Part shown: positions 6,443-13,894 of the stretch, piece after piece
Layout of the letters: each line of letters begins with the position of its first letter
Numbering within the stretch: the stretch's first letter is position 1
Assembly (NCBI GenBank): GCA_900557045.1
Contig: USQY01000046.1
Span: forward strand, 1 to 14,028
Direction of reading: 5' to 3'
Length of the DNA stretch: 14,028 nucleotides
Origin: an uncultured Clostridium sp.
GTDB lineage: Bacteria > Bacillota > Clostridia > TANB77 > CAG-508
Position numbers and translations under genes: made by a program
Notes under the pieces: generated by a model
The model's input: only the letters and a program-made list of their open reading frames with translations
The model's database searches: none
Told to the model about the DNA's origin: nothing

Positions 6443-7765
6443 ATGGGAAAACCAACAGTAGCAATAGTAGGTAGACCAAATGTAGGAAAATCTACTTTTT
6501 TTAATTATATAGTAGGGAAAAGAATATCTATAGTAGAAGATACACCAGGTGTTACCAGAGATAGAATATATGCAGAAGCAAATTGGAGAGGTATAGATTT
6601 TACTTTAATAGATACAGGTGGAATAGAGCCAGAATCAGAAGATGTTATAATATCGCAAATGCGTACTCAAGCTGATATAGCGATTAGCATAGCAGATGTA
6701 ATAGTATTTGTAACAGATTTTAAACAAGGTATAACAGAGGCTGATAAAGAAATAGCTTTAATGTTAAAAAAATCTAAAAAACCAATTGTATTAATGTGTA
6801 ACAAAGCAGATAATTTTGGAAAAACTTCAGATGACATATATGAATTCTATAACTTAGGGTTAGGAGATCCATATCCAGTATCAGCTGTAAATGCTATAGG
6901 AATAGGTGATGTATTGGATGCTATATACGAAGAACTTCCTAAAGATAATATTGAAAATGATGATGATACAATTGTAAAAGTTGCAATTATAGGAAAACCA
7001 AATGTAGGTAAATCATCATTAGTAAATAAAATTTTGGGAGAAAATAGAGTAATAGTAAGTAATATAGCAGGAACAACTCGTGATGCAATAGATTCTGAAT
7101 TTGAAAATGAATTTGGAAAATATGTTTTTATAGATACTGCAGGAATTAGAAGAAAAAGCAAAGTTACAGAAAATCTAGAAAAATACAGTGTTATGAGAAC
7201 ATTGCTTGCAGTAGAGAGAGCTGATGTATGTATATTAATGATAGATGCAAATGAAGGAATAACAGAACAAGATGGTAAAATTGCAGGTGAAGCTCATGAA
7301 GCAGGAAAAGGAATTATTATAGCTGTAAATAAATGGGATGAATATGAAAAAGATAATAATACAGTTGAAAAATACAAAAAGGAAATTTATGAAAAACTTC
7401 CATATTTATCATATGCTCCTATAATATTTATATCAGCAAAAACAGGACAAAGAGTTAACAAAATGTATGAACTAATAAATAATGTAGCAAACCAAAATGC
7501 AATGAGAATACCAACATCTGTATTAAATCAGGTACTAAATGAAGCAATAGCAATAGTTCAGCCACCTACAGATAAAGGTAAAAGGTTAAAAATATTTTAT
7601 ATGACTCAAGCAAGCACAAAACCACCAACATTTGTTGTATTTGTAAATGATAAACAGTTATTTCATTTTTCTTATGAGAGGTATTTAATAAATCAATTAA
7701 GAAAAGAATTTGTTCTTGCAGGAACACCTATAAGAATGATTGTTAGAGAAAAAAAGGATGTATAA
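6443..7765 (+). CDS. der: Ribosome-associated GTPase Der (EngA)
   Basis: Der is a double-GTPase needed for late assembly of the 50S subunit. The 440 residues match the family length. The first G domain has GRPNVGKS (residues 10-17), the DTGG switch and the NKAD specificity motif. The second (from about residue 183) has GKPNVGKS, DTAGIRRKSK and NKWD. The C-terminal KH-like domain ends with FSYERYLINQLRKEF and GTPIRMIVREKK, as usual. I place the start at the ATG at 6443, 6 bases from AGAGGTG; the in-frame GTG at 6434 lies within the ribosome site. It is first in an operon with plsY (50 bases on) and gpsA, an arrangement (der-plsY-gpsA) common in Clostridia. Intact. Confidence 0.98.
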   Translation: MGKPTVAIVGRPNVGKSTFFNYIVGKRISIVEDTPGVTRDRIYAEANWRGIDFTLIDTGGIEPESEDVIISQMRTQADIAISIADVIVFVTDFKQGITEADKEIALMLKKSKKPIVLMCNKADNFGKTSDDIYEFYNLGLGDPYPVSAVNAIGIGDVLDAIYEELPKDNIENDDDTIVKVAIIGKPNVGKSSLVNKILGENRVIVSNIAGTTRDAIDSEFENEFGKYVFIDTAGIRRKSKVTENLEKYSVMRTLLAVERADVCILMIDANEGITEQDGKIAGEAHEAGKGIIIAVNKWDEYEKDNNTVEKYKKEIYEKLPYLSYAPIIFISAKTGQRVNKMYELINNVANQNAMRIPTSVLNQVLNEAIAIVQPPTDKGKRLKIFYMTQASTKPPTFVVFVNDKQLFHFSYERYLINQLRKEFVLAGTPIRMIVREKKDV

Positions 7766-7815
7766 CTAAAACATAAAAATAAGGTTATATAACCAAAAAA
7801 AAAGGAGGAATAAAT

Positions 7816-8445
7816 ATGATAGCTACATACATATTAATGGCAGTAATTGCATATGCAATAGGAAGTGTAAATTTTTCTATAATTTTAAGTAAAAAAATAG
7901 CAGGTTTTGATGTTAGGGAAAAAGGAAGTGGAAACGCAGGAACTACAAATATGTTAAGAAGTGTAGGAAAAGGAGCAGCTGCTTTAACTTTAGTTTTAGA
8001 TATTTTAAAAGGAATAGTTGCAATATTAATAGCTAAATATTTAATAGGTAATATTGTGGAAGGAATAAATGTTGCAATTCTAGTTCAGATAGCAGGATTT
8101 TTTGTAGTACTAGGGCACACATTTCCAATGTTCTTTGGATTTAAAGGAGGAAAAGGCGTTGCAACAGCACTAGGAGTTTTATTAATGTCAAATCCATTAA
8201 TAGGAGTTATATGTTTAGTATTTGCTTTAGCAGTAATGGCACTTACAAGAATGGTATCATTAGGTTCAATAATGGCAGCAGTTTTATTTCCTGTATTAAC
8301 AATATTTATTACAGAAAACTATATTGCAAATGGTTATAATTATATAATTTTTGGAATAGCTATGGCAGTATTAGTAATATTTAATCATAGATCTAATTTA
8401 AAAAGAATATATAATGGTACAGAAAATAGACTAAGTTTTAAATAA
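7816..8445 (+). CDS. plsY: Acyl-phosphate:glycerol-3-phosphate acyltransferase PlsY
   Basis: PlsY transfers an acyl chain from acyl-phosphate (made by PlsX) to sn-glycerol-3-phosphate, the first acylation in phospholipid synthesis in most Gram-positive bacteria. It is a polytopic membrane protein. The 209 residues carry the expected loops: GSGNAGTTNMLRS (residues 37-49), GHTFPMFFGFKGGKGVAT (100-117) and NHRSNLKRIYNGTE (190-203), between several hydrophobic helices. The ATG at 7816 follows AAAGGAGG. It lies 18 bases before gpsA, whose product makes its glycerol-3-phosphate substrate. Intact. Confidence 0.97.
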   Translation: MIATYILMAVIAYAIGSVNFSIILSKKIAGFDVREKGSGNAGTTNMLRSVGKGAAALTLVLDILKGIVAILIAKYLIGNIVEGINVAILVQIAGFFVVLGHTFPMFFGFKGGKGVATALGVLLMSNPLIGVICLVFALAVMALTRMVSLGSIMAAVLFPVLTIFITENYIANGYNYIIFGIAMAVLVIFNHRSNLKRIYNGTENRLSFK

Positions 8446-8463
8446 TATGAAAGGATGATGCAA

Positions 8464-9447
8464 ATGAAAAAAATAGCAATAATAGGAAGTGGTAGTTGGG
8501 GTGTAGCATTAGCGATGCATCTAGCAAAATTAGGAAATGAAGTAAAAATTTGGTCTTTTGCACAAGAAGAAGCAGATTTAATAAATAAAGAAAAAAAGTG
8601 TAAATTTTTACCTAATATTATAATTCCTGACAATATCACTTGTACATTAAAATATGAAGAAGCAATAAAAGGTTCAGATTTTATATTACATGTAACGCCA
8701 TCAAAATTTACAAGAAATATAGTTAAAGAGTATAAGCAATATATTGAAAATCAGCCAATAATAATATGCTCAAAAGGTTTTGAAAAAGACTCACTATCAA
8801 CATTAGATGATGTAATAAAACAAGAAATACCAAATGCAAGAATAGGTGTATTATCTGGTCCTAGTCATGCAGAAGAAGTTTCAATAGGAGTTCCAACAGT
8901 ATTAGTTGCTGCATCTAAAGATGATGAATTATTAAGTTTAATGCAAGATATTTTTATGTGTGACAAAATGAGAATATATACATCTAAAGATATCAAAGGA
9001 GTAGAAGTAGGGGGAGCACTAAAAAATATTATGGCATTTTGCGCAGGTATTGCAACAGAAATAGGACTTGGAGACAACTCTTTTGCAGCTTTGCTTACAA
9101 GAGGATTAGGAGAACTTGCAAGATTAGGTGTTGCAATGGGTGGTTCTAAAGATACTTTTTACGGATTAAGTGGGTTAGGTGATTTGCTTGTAACATGTTT
9201 AAGTGAACATAGTAGAAACAGAAAAGCAGGTAAATTAATAGGAGCCGGAAAATCTTTAGAAGAAACTAAAAAAGAAGTGGGTATGACAATAGAAAGTATA
9301 GATAATATTGATGTTGCTTATGCACTTGGAAAAAAATATAATATTGAGATGCCAATAACAAACACAGTTTATGAAATTTTATATAATGGTTTAAATCCCA
9401 AAGAAGCTGTTAATATATTAATGACTCGAGAGAGAAAGGCGGAATAA
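8464..9447 (+). CDS. gpsA: Glycerol-3-phosphate dehydrogenase [NAD(P)+]
   Basis: GpsA reduces dihydroxyacetone phosphate to sn-glycerol-3-phosphate, the PlsY substrate. It has 327 residues. The Rossmann motif IIGSGSWGVALA is at residues 6-17, GPSHAEEV at 132-139, the catalytic lysine in GGALKNIMAFCAGI is K187, and GLSGLGDLLVTCLSEHSRNR follows. The family motif usually written A-T-K-G is CSKG here (102-105). Three ATG codons lie close together (8455, 8458, 8464). I choose 8464 because AAGGA at 8451-8455 gives normal spacing and the protein then starts directly with the beta strand KKIAIIG. I see no terminator after it, so the next gene may be partly co-transcribed. Confidence 0.96.
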   Translation: MKKIAIIGSGSWGVALAMHLAKLGNEVKIWSFAQEEADLINKEKKCKFLPNIIIPDNITCTLKYEEAIKGSDFILHVTPSKFTRNIVKEYKQYIENQPIIICSKGFEKDSLSTLDDVIKQEIPNARIGVLSGPSHAEEVSIGVPTVLVAASKDDELLSLMQDIFMCDKMRIYTSKDIKGVEVGGALKNIMAFCAGIATEIGLGDNSFAALLTRGLGELARLGVAMGGSKDTFYGLSGLGDLLVTCLSEHSRNRKAGKLIGAGKSLEETKKEVGMTIESIDNIDVAYALGKKYNIEMPITNTVYEILYNGLNPKEAVNILMTRERKAE

Positions 9448-9539
9448 AAATAGAAAACTTAATATTAATGAAACAATAAAAATATGAATAATTTTAAAAC
9501 AAATAATCATAATATTAGTAATGAGTATGGAGGTATATT

Positions 9540-9911
9540 ATGGGATTTTTTGATGATTTAAGTAAAAAAGCAAGCGAGACATATAAAAACACAGCTGAGA
9601 AAACAAACAAAATAACAAGAGAAATGAAATTAAAGTCTTTAATTAATGAGGATAAAAGTAAAGTAGAAAAATTATATGCAGAAATAGGAAAAAAGGTATA
9701 TGAAAAACATATTAGGGAAGAAAACATTGATATAAAAAGCGAATTATTAGAAGAATGTTCTAAAATAGATGCATATGCAAAGGAAATTGAAGATATGAAA
9801 ACAGAAATGCTAGCACTAAAAAATTTATGTGTATGTAAAAAATGTGCTTCTGAAATAAGTATGTCAGCAAAATTTTGTCCAAAATGCGGAGCTGCTCAAG
9901 AAGAAAAATAA
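9540..9911 (+). CDS. Coiled-coil zinc-ribbon protein, unknown function
   Basis: This encodes 123 residues. The ATG at 9540 follows GGAGG at 9529-9533. Residues 1-92 are highly charged and helical (MGFFDDLSKKASETYKNT, then alternating Lys/Glu), probably a coiled coil. Residues 97-117 form a short zinc ribbon with Cys99-x2-Cys102 and Cys113-x2-Cys116 (KFCPKCGAAQ). No signal peptide or TM segment is seen. Small zinc-ribbon proteins of this shape are common in Clostridia and usually unnamed; I do not recognise a tested function. It lies 92 bases after gpsA with no terminator between, and a strong terminator follows its stop. Confidence 0.8.
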   Translation: MGFFDDLSKKASETYKNTAEKTNKITREMKLKSLINEDKSKVEKLYAEIGKKVYEKHIREENIDIKSELLEECSKIDAYAKEIEDMKTEMLALKNLCVCKKCASEISMSAKFCPKCGAAQEEK

Positions 9912-9925
9912 ATTATTATAAAATA

Positions 9926-9966
9926 AAAAACAAGCTAATATAAAGTAATTAGATTAGCTTGTTTTT
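9926..9966. terminator. Bidirectional terminator
   Basis: A perfect 14-bp stem, AAAAACAAGCTAAT (9926-9939) and its complement (9953-9966), has a 13-base loop. The outer A5/T5 gives U tails on both strands. It serves the zinc-ribbon gene and the convergent gene ending at 9972. Confidence 0.8.
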
Positions 9967-9971
9967 CTGTC

Positions 9972-10268
9972 CTAATATGGAAAACGTTCATACAAATATC
10001 TAATTAATTCATCTGCATTATCAGTAGTAACTTTTATAAAAACACCACTATCAATACTTATCCACATACTTAAATTGAAATCTTCAATGTTTTCTATATA
10101 GGCACCAATTATATCTACAATTTCTATTGGATTAGGATATCCATGTTCCCATTCTTTACATTGCTCAGAAACATTTATTAAATTAAAATTTGAATTTCCA
10201 TAAAATTGACTTAAAAATCTTTTAATTTCACCTGATAATGTACTGTACAAACGTACTACAACTTGCAT
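9972..10268 (-). CDS. Conserved-looking 98-residue protein, unknown function
   Basis: It begins MQVVVRLYSTLSGEIKRFLS and ends DELIRYLYERFPY. The ATG at 10268 follows AAGGAAG at good spacing. The middle holds WEHGYPNPIEIVDIIGAYIE and a strand-rich part NLSMWISIDSGVFIKVT. The alternating strands and helices suggest one small alpha/beta domain. There is no signal peptide, TM segment or metal motif. I have the impression that similar short proteins occur in other Clostridia, but I cannot name a family. It is monocistronic, convergent with the zinc-ribbon gene and divergent from the lipoprotein at 10442. Confidence 0.75.
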   Translation of the reverse strand: MQVVVRLYSTLSGEIKRFLSQFYGNSNFNLINVSEQCKEWEHGYPNPIEIVDIIGAYIENIEDFNLSMWISIDSGVFIKVTTDNADELIRYLYERFPY

Positions 10269-10323
10269 AATAACTTCCTTTCATAACATAAAATGCAAAT
10301 ACAATTGAATATATCAAAAACAA

Positions 10324-10350
10324 TTGGAAATATTTTTAATGTTATATAAT
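10324..10350 (+). promoter_or_regulatory. Candidate promoter for the TTG-initiated lipoprotein gene
   Basis: TTGGAA at 10324-10329 and a perfect TATAAT at 10345-10350 are separated by 15 bases, shorter than ideal. The leader would be about 85 bases. The -10 is the stronger half of the call. Confidence 0.35.
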
Positions 10351-10441
10351 GATTTTATTAGTAGTATTATATTTTTGAAAAAATATATGCATAGGAATAA
10401 AAGGAAATTTTTAGGGCAAAATAAAATCAAGAGGTGATATT

Positions 10442-11398
10442 TTGAAAAAAATATTAAAGATTAATGGAATTATCATATTTATATTAGTGATGATATTTAC
10501 TTTAAGTGGGTGCAAAAATTCACAAAAAGAAGAAAAAAACTTAAAGGGAAAATTGAATGCAGAAATATCATATATTGATAATGAACTGGTAAATATTATA
10601 AACAAATTAAATGATATAGATTATGTTAGATACAAAGTAGTAGAACAAGAAGGAGAAAGCATTGCAAAAGGAAATGAAAGCAATGAAACAGAAACTGGAA
10701 AACAAACAAGTGAAGATAGAAATACAGAAGAAAATGCCAGCGGAAGCAGTAGTAGTAAGGAAAAAGATAAAAAAGAAGGTAATTCAGAAGGAACTAGTAA
10801 AAGTCAAGAAAACAGTAAATCTTCAAGCAAAGTTTTTTCAATGCAAGATAATAGTACTTTAGGTAAACAAACAGCAGATATAAATTGGAATGAATTAAAA
10901 AGTAAAATTGAAAATTTATATACAACATGGATTACAGTATCAAATGATTTAAAAAAAGCAGGAATACCAGAAGAAATGTTAGATGGTTTTGACGAAAAAA
11001 TAGATCTACTTGCATCTTCTATAAAAAATTCAAATAAAGAAGAAACTTTAAATAATGCAATTGCGTTATATGAATATTTGCCAAAATTTGTAGATATTTA
11101 TACAGATGATAAAAGACCTAAGAATGTTCTATATACTAAATATAATTTATTACTTTGCTATAAAAATGCAGATTCGGAAAAATGGGATGAATTTCAAAAT
11201 TCTTTAAGTGGTCTAAAAAAGAGTTTTTCTAATATATCTGATAAAAAGGATGAATATGCGGGAAAGGCAGTAAATATTAGTAATGCTTCTGTAATAATAA
11301 AAGAAATGAATAATACGGCAAATATTAAAGAAAAAGATATATTTTTTATTAAATATAAAAATTTAATTCAGGAACTTAATATAATAGCTTCATTGTAA
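10442..11398 (+). CDS. Putative lipoprotein with Ser/Lys/Glu-rich linker, unknown function
   Basis: This encodes 318 residues starting at a TTG codon. GAGGTG at 10431-10436 sits 5 bases before it, and only this start keeps the full signal peptide MKKILKINGIIIFILVMIF. The lipobox LSGC puts the lipid anchor on Cys24. A short helical part (about 30-68) is followed by a low-complexity polar linker (about 70-137, rich in Ser, Lys, Glu, Asn). A globular helical C-terminal domain (about 145-318) includes INWNELKSKIENLYTTW and a helix-turn pattern through NALYEYLP-like and SLSGLKKSFSN segments. It is probably held on the outer face of the membrane. No enzyme motif is seen and I do not recognise the family. 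It is monocistronic, followed by a long inverted repeat at 11440-11512. Confidence 0.75.
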   Translation: MKKILKINGIIIFILVMIFTLSGCKNSQKEEKNLKGKLNAEISYIDNELVNIINKLNDIDYVRYKVVEQEGESIAKGNESNETETGKQTSEDRNTEENASGSSSSKEKDKKEGNSEGTSKSQENSKSSSKVFSMQDNSTLGKQTADINWNELKSKIENLYTTWITVSNDLKKAGIPEEMLDGFDEKIDLLASSIKNSNKEETLNNAIALYEYLPKFVDIYTDDKRPKNVLYTKYNLLLCYKNADSEKWDEFQNSLSGLKKSFSNISDKKDEYAGKAVNISNASVIIKEMNNTANIKEKDIFFIKYKNLIQELNIIASL

Positions 11399-11439
11399 TA
11401 GATTCATTATAAAATTTGTTAGTTTACAATCAATCGGGT

Positions 11440-11512
11440 AAAATCAAAATTGTCTAATCTTAGAAATTTATAGCACATATATAAAATTCTAAGATTAGAC
11501 AGTTTTGATTTT
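11440..11512. terminator. Long inverted repeat, probable shared terminator of the lipoprotein gene and smpB
   Basis: The 26-base arms (11440-11465 and 11487-11512) pair at 25 of 26 positions, the exception being a T-G pair, around a 21-base loop. Each outer end is AAAATC/GATTTT, giving only short U tails. The arms are longer than the other terminators here, so a mobile remnant or structured RNA is possible. Confidence 0.6.
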
Positions 11513-11581
11513 AATCCACTCTACAGTATAAAATTTTAATATTAATACTTAAAAATTTGAAATAGAAAATGTTTTTTTTAT

Positions 11582-12025
11582 CTATGATTTAAGTGCTTGT
11601 AAAATTTTTTTCTGAGCATCTTTTTTTGCTAAATCTTCACGTTTATCATAAAGTTTTTTACCTTTTCCAATACCTAGTTCAACTTTAACTAAACTTCCTT
11701 TAAAATATAAACTAATAGGAACAAGTGTATAACCTTTAGTTTGTATTTTTCCAATTAATTTATTTATTTCTTGTTTTGATAATAATAATTTTCTATCACG
11801 TAATGGATCTTTATTAAATATGTTTCCATGCTCATATGGGCTGATATGCATAGAGTATATGTATACTTCACCATTATTAATTCCGGCATAGCTTTCTTTT
11901 AAATTTACTTTTCCTTGTCTTATTGATTTTATTTCAGTACCAGTAAGAACAATTCCTGCTTCTATAGTATCTTCTATGTTATAATTGTGTTTTGCAATTG
12001 GATTTTTGGCAATAAGTTTGTTCAT
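11582..12025 (-). CDS. smpB: SsrA-binding protein SmpB
   Basis: SmpB binds tmRNA and brings it to stalled ribosomes for trans-translation and protein tagging. The 147 residues match the family length. The OB-fold core shows NPIAKHNYNIEDTIEAGIVL, TGTEIKSIRQGKVNLKESYA, SMHISPYEHGN and DPLRDRKLLLSK. The basic C-terminal tail GKKLYDKREDLAKKDAQKKI mimics a tRNA anticodon arm in the decoding site. The ATG at 12025 is preceded by a modest SD, GAAAGG, at a rather long spacing. The usual neighbour rnr (RNase R) is not present, and the short downstream gap has no ssrA. Intact. Confidence 0.97.
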   Translation of the reverse strand: MNKLIAKNPIAKHNYNIEDTIEAGIVLTGTEIKSIRQGKVNLKESYAGINNGEVYIYSMHISPYEHGNIFNKDPLRDRKLLLSKQEINKLIGKIQTKGYTLVPISLYFKGSLVKVELGIGKGKKLYDKREDLAKKDAQKKILQALKS

Positions 12026-12055
12026 AATTTTTTACCTTTCTTTATGTTTTATTGA

Positions 12056-12075
12056 ATTATAACATATAGTTATAA
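12056..12075 (-). promoter_or_regulatory. smpB extended -10 promoter with overlapping dyad
   Basis: On the minus strand TGTTATAAT is an extended -10 (TATAAT at 12061-12056). A perfect dyad, TTATAAC (12057-12063), five bases, GTTATAA (12069-12075), overlaps it. No good -35 is seen. Confidence 0.4.
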
Positions 12076-12123
12076 AAAATGCTAGATGTAGATAAAGAAA
12101 GTTGTTTCTTTTGTAATTAGCTG

Positions 12124-12190
12124 AAAATTCAGTAGTGTTATGTACCTATAAAAAATATTGTGTTATGGGTACATAACACTACTGAATTTT
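12124..12190. terminator. Nested hairpins with a minus-strand intrinsic terminator
   Basis: Perfect 23-base arms (12124-12146 and 12168-12190) enclose a 21-base loop. A third copy of GTGTTATG in the loop (12160-12167) can pair instead with CATAACAC (12172-12179). On the minus strand this short 8-bp hairpin (loop TACC) is followed by AATATTTTTT, a proper terminator for the gene ending at 12261. On the plus strand the long hairpin has seven T after it, but no plus gene ends here. Confidence 0.7.
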
Positions 12191-12217
12191 TTTCATTAAT
12201 TTTATTGATATTACATA

Positions 12218-12279
12218 TTAATATTTGATATTAGTGGTTGTTTCTGCTTAATATTTGATATTAATGATTGTTTCTGCTT
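12218..12279. repeat. Two tandem copies of a 30-base unit over the 3' end of the TM-anchored protein gene
   Basis: Copies start at 12218 and 12248 and differ by two T/C changes in the unit. In the minus-strand gene frame each reads S-R-N-N-H-stop-Y-Q-I-L, so the last five codons and the stop were duplicated beyond the real stop. Confidence 0.85.
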
Positions 12280-12689
12280 GCGTAATACCAGATAAGGGCT
12301 ATTATTACTATTGCTATAATAGCTACTATTATCCAAGTCCACATATCTTTTGTTAATCCATTATTTGTATTGTTTGTAGTTGTTTCTGTTGCTGTTCTTG
12401 TTGCATTATAATCATTTTCAGTTTTTGCTTTGTCTGTATCTTTCATATTATTTCCTATGTTTTTCATGTCATTTCCAGCATTTTCTGCTTTGTTTTCTAT
12501 TGTATTAACACCATTTTTTACGGCACCAGTAACATTTTCTGCTGCGTCTTGTACAGCGTTTTCTGCACCTCCAACAGTATTTCTTATATCATTAACAACA
12601 GTTTTACCGTCATTTGCAGCTAAGACACATGAAAATGAGAAAAGCAGACCTATAAAAATGAATGAAATTGTCAAAATTATTTTTTTCAT
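12261..12689 (-). CDS. Secreted, C-terminally TM-anchored protein with LEA-like Ala/Asn/Lys repeats
   Basis: This encodes 142 residues. The ATG at 12689 (MKKIILTISF) follows AAGGAGG at 12696-12702; the longer reading upstream has no ribosome site. A signal peptide (1-24) ends VLA-A, with likely SPase I cleavage. Residues 30-110 are low-complexity and helical, with repeated GAENAVQDAAENVTGAVKNG and NKAENAGNDMKNIGNNMKD blocks, then a Thr/Asn-rich stretch. A single TM helix follows at 117-136 (MWTWIIVAIIAIVIIALIW), with a short basic tail YYASRNNH. The mature protein would sit outside the cell, anchored at its C-terminus. The repeat style recalls late-embryogenesis-abundant or YtxH-like proteins; function is unknown. 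It lies 65 bases after the lipoprotein gene at 12755 with no terminator between, so they are probably co-transcribed. Confidence 0.8.
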   Translation of the reverse strand: MKKIILTISFIFIGLLFSFSCVLAANDGKTVVNDIRNTVGGAENAVQDAAENVTGAVKNGVNTIENKAENAGNDMKNIGNNMKDTDKAKTENDYNATRTATETTTNNTNNGLTKDMWTWIIVAIIAIVIIALIWYYASRNNH

Positions 12690-12754
12690 TGTTTTCCTCC
12701 TTGTAAATTTTATATAAAAAATACAAAATAAAAAGTTTGTATTTAATAATAGTA

Positions 12755-13144
12755 TTAATAAATACAAACAAAATATTCAAAATAATTTAGTAAAATAATA
12801 AAAAATTTCATTATAATAGTTTTTTCAACATAATAATGAATTTTCTTTATTTTTTGAACTTCGTTTAAGCTCTTAATTCGTTCCATTTCCGAAATTATTT
12901 TAGTAAAAGTATTATCTACTTCATCTATTGTTTTTGAATTTTTAATTGATTTTTTTCCATTATCACGAATTAAAATTATATTATCAATGCTAATTTGACT
13001 ATATTGTTCTTCTGTTTTACTATCTACATATGTATCTAAATCATTAATTTTTTGTATTTTATGCTCGTTTAGGACATCACTTGTGCACCCTGTTAAACAT
13101 ATTATTAACATCAAACTTATAAAAGCAGCAATTAATCTTTTCAT
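12755..13144 (-). CDS. Small lipoprotein with one three-helix module
   Basis: This encodes 129 residues. The ATG at 13144 follows AAAGGGG about 8 bases upstream. The signal peptide MKRLIAAFISLMLIICL leads to the lipobox LTGC (Cys20). Residues about 33-95 (KINDLDTYVDSKTEEQYSQI, then SIKNSKTIDEVDNTFTKIIS and EMERIKS) have the pattern of a short helical module that occurs in tandem in large Firmicutes surface proteins, with Y-x-x-A-x-x-x-I-like repeats. That resemblance is from memory of the pattern. The last 22 residues (TIIMKFFIILLNYFEYFVCIY) are oddly hydrophobic for a lipoprotein and may be a post-frameshift tail, though I find no better frame. It is probably the first gene of a two-gene operon with the gene at 12261-12689. 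Confidence 0.7.
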   Translation of the reverse strand: MKRLIAAFISLMLIICLTGCTSDVLNEHKIQKINDLDTYVDSKTEEQYSQISIDNIILIRDNGKKSIKNSKTIDEVDNTFTKIISEMERIKSLNEVQKIKKIHYYVEKTIIMKFFIILLNYFEYFVCIY

Positions 13145-13202
13145 TTATTTATTCCCCTTTCACTTTTAAATTTAATTAGCAGACTATGCCCCACAACTTT
13201 TT

Positions 13203-13250
13203 GATAATTTGCTTTAATGCTAAATAAATTATCATATAGTAGTTTAGCAT
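13203..13250. other. Overlapping alternative hairpins between lipoprotein genes
   Basis: GATAATTT (13203-13210) pairs with AAATTATC (13226-13233), and ATGCTAAA (13217-13224) pairs with TTTAGCAT (13243-13250). The two stems interleave, so only one can form at a time. The region lies between the broken lipoprotein gene (stop at 13280) and the next gene (13144), about 60 bases before its start. It has no U tail. Confidence 0.4.
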
Positions 13251-13279
13251 ACCACCTTTTAAGTTAGAAAATATATTTA

Positions 13280-13730
13280 TTAATTTACTTTATATTTTAA
13301 TTTATCAAATGCCTTTATATCTTTTTTATTAATTTCAATAATGAATAATCTTGGTGTTATCACAGTTAGGCCTTCACCTTCATTAGCAATTTTAAGATTT
13401 AAAAGTATATTTATAAACTGTCATAGGATCACATGAATAAAGTATTGCCAAAGATTTTTTATCAAAAAAATCTACACAATATTTTTCATAAAATGATTCA
13501 TCCCCAATGATGACTCCATTACTATTAAAATCATTAACCATTTCGTCGTAATCTTTATATATTTTTAATCCGTTATCATCAAATAGTATGTTATTTATAT
13601 TACTTCCATCTGCCATACTAATTAAAGATGGATTTTCTTCAACAACATCAAATTTTACGTCATCATTTCGACAAGAAGCAAAAGTAAACATAAAACAACA
13701 CATCACTATAATTACAAATAATTTTTTCAT
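13280..13730 (-). pseudogene. Small lipoprotein gene broken by a one-base frameshift
   Basis: The ATG at 13730 follows AAGGAGG and encodes MKKLFVIIVMCCFMFTFASC, a lipoprotein signal with lipobox FASC (Cys20). Frame 1 stops after 112 codons at ...VYKYTFKS (13392). The neighbouring frame then continues NLKIANEGEGLTVITPRLF and IIEINKKDIKAFDKLKYKVN to a TAA at 13280. Removing one T from the TTTT run (near 13408-13411) joins YKYTLNLKIANEGEG smoothly and gives 149 residues. The core (YDEMVNDFNS..., DFFDKKSLAILYS, then a strand-rich end with FIIEINKKD) resembles small secreted proteins of the PrcB C-terminal type, from memory only. It is either a real pseudogene or a homopolymer sequencing error. 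It has its own promoter at 13759-13787. Confidence 0.75.
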
Positions 13731-13758
13731 TCCAATTCTCCTCCTTATTTATATTGTT

Positions 13759-13787
13759 ATTATATCATTTTGACAAAAGTTTTACAA
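13759..13787 (-). promoter_or_regulatory. Promoter for the broken lipoprotein gene
   Basis: On the minus strand TTGTAA (13787-13782), a 17-base spacer and TATAAT (13764-13759) lie 29 bases before the ATG and just upstream of its AAGGAGG. Confidence 0.7.
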
Positions 13788-13894
13788 TAAATTTTTTGCT
13801 ATTTTTTTAACAATCAACCACTAGTAGACTAATATTTCTTTTATACATCTCTATATTGATTTCTATGTTATATCATATTATCATATTTTAAAGC

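Noticed and set aside
6847..7161. 104-residue minus-strand frame inside der
   Set aside because: It is antisense to the second G domain of der, so a shadow.
10662..10862. Lys-rich reading frame inside the lipoprotein gene
   Set aside because: It is a shifted reading of the polar linker, with no ribosome site.
11399..11581. tmRNA (ssrA) next to smpB
   Set aside because: The gap is only 183 bases and is mostly a hairpin; there is no tRNA-like acceptor ending in CCA or tag peptide frame.
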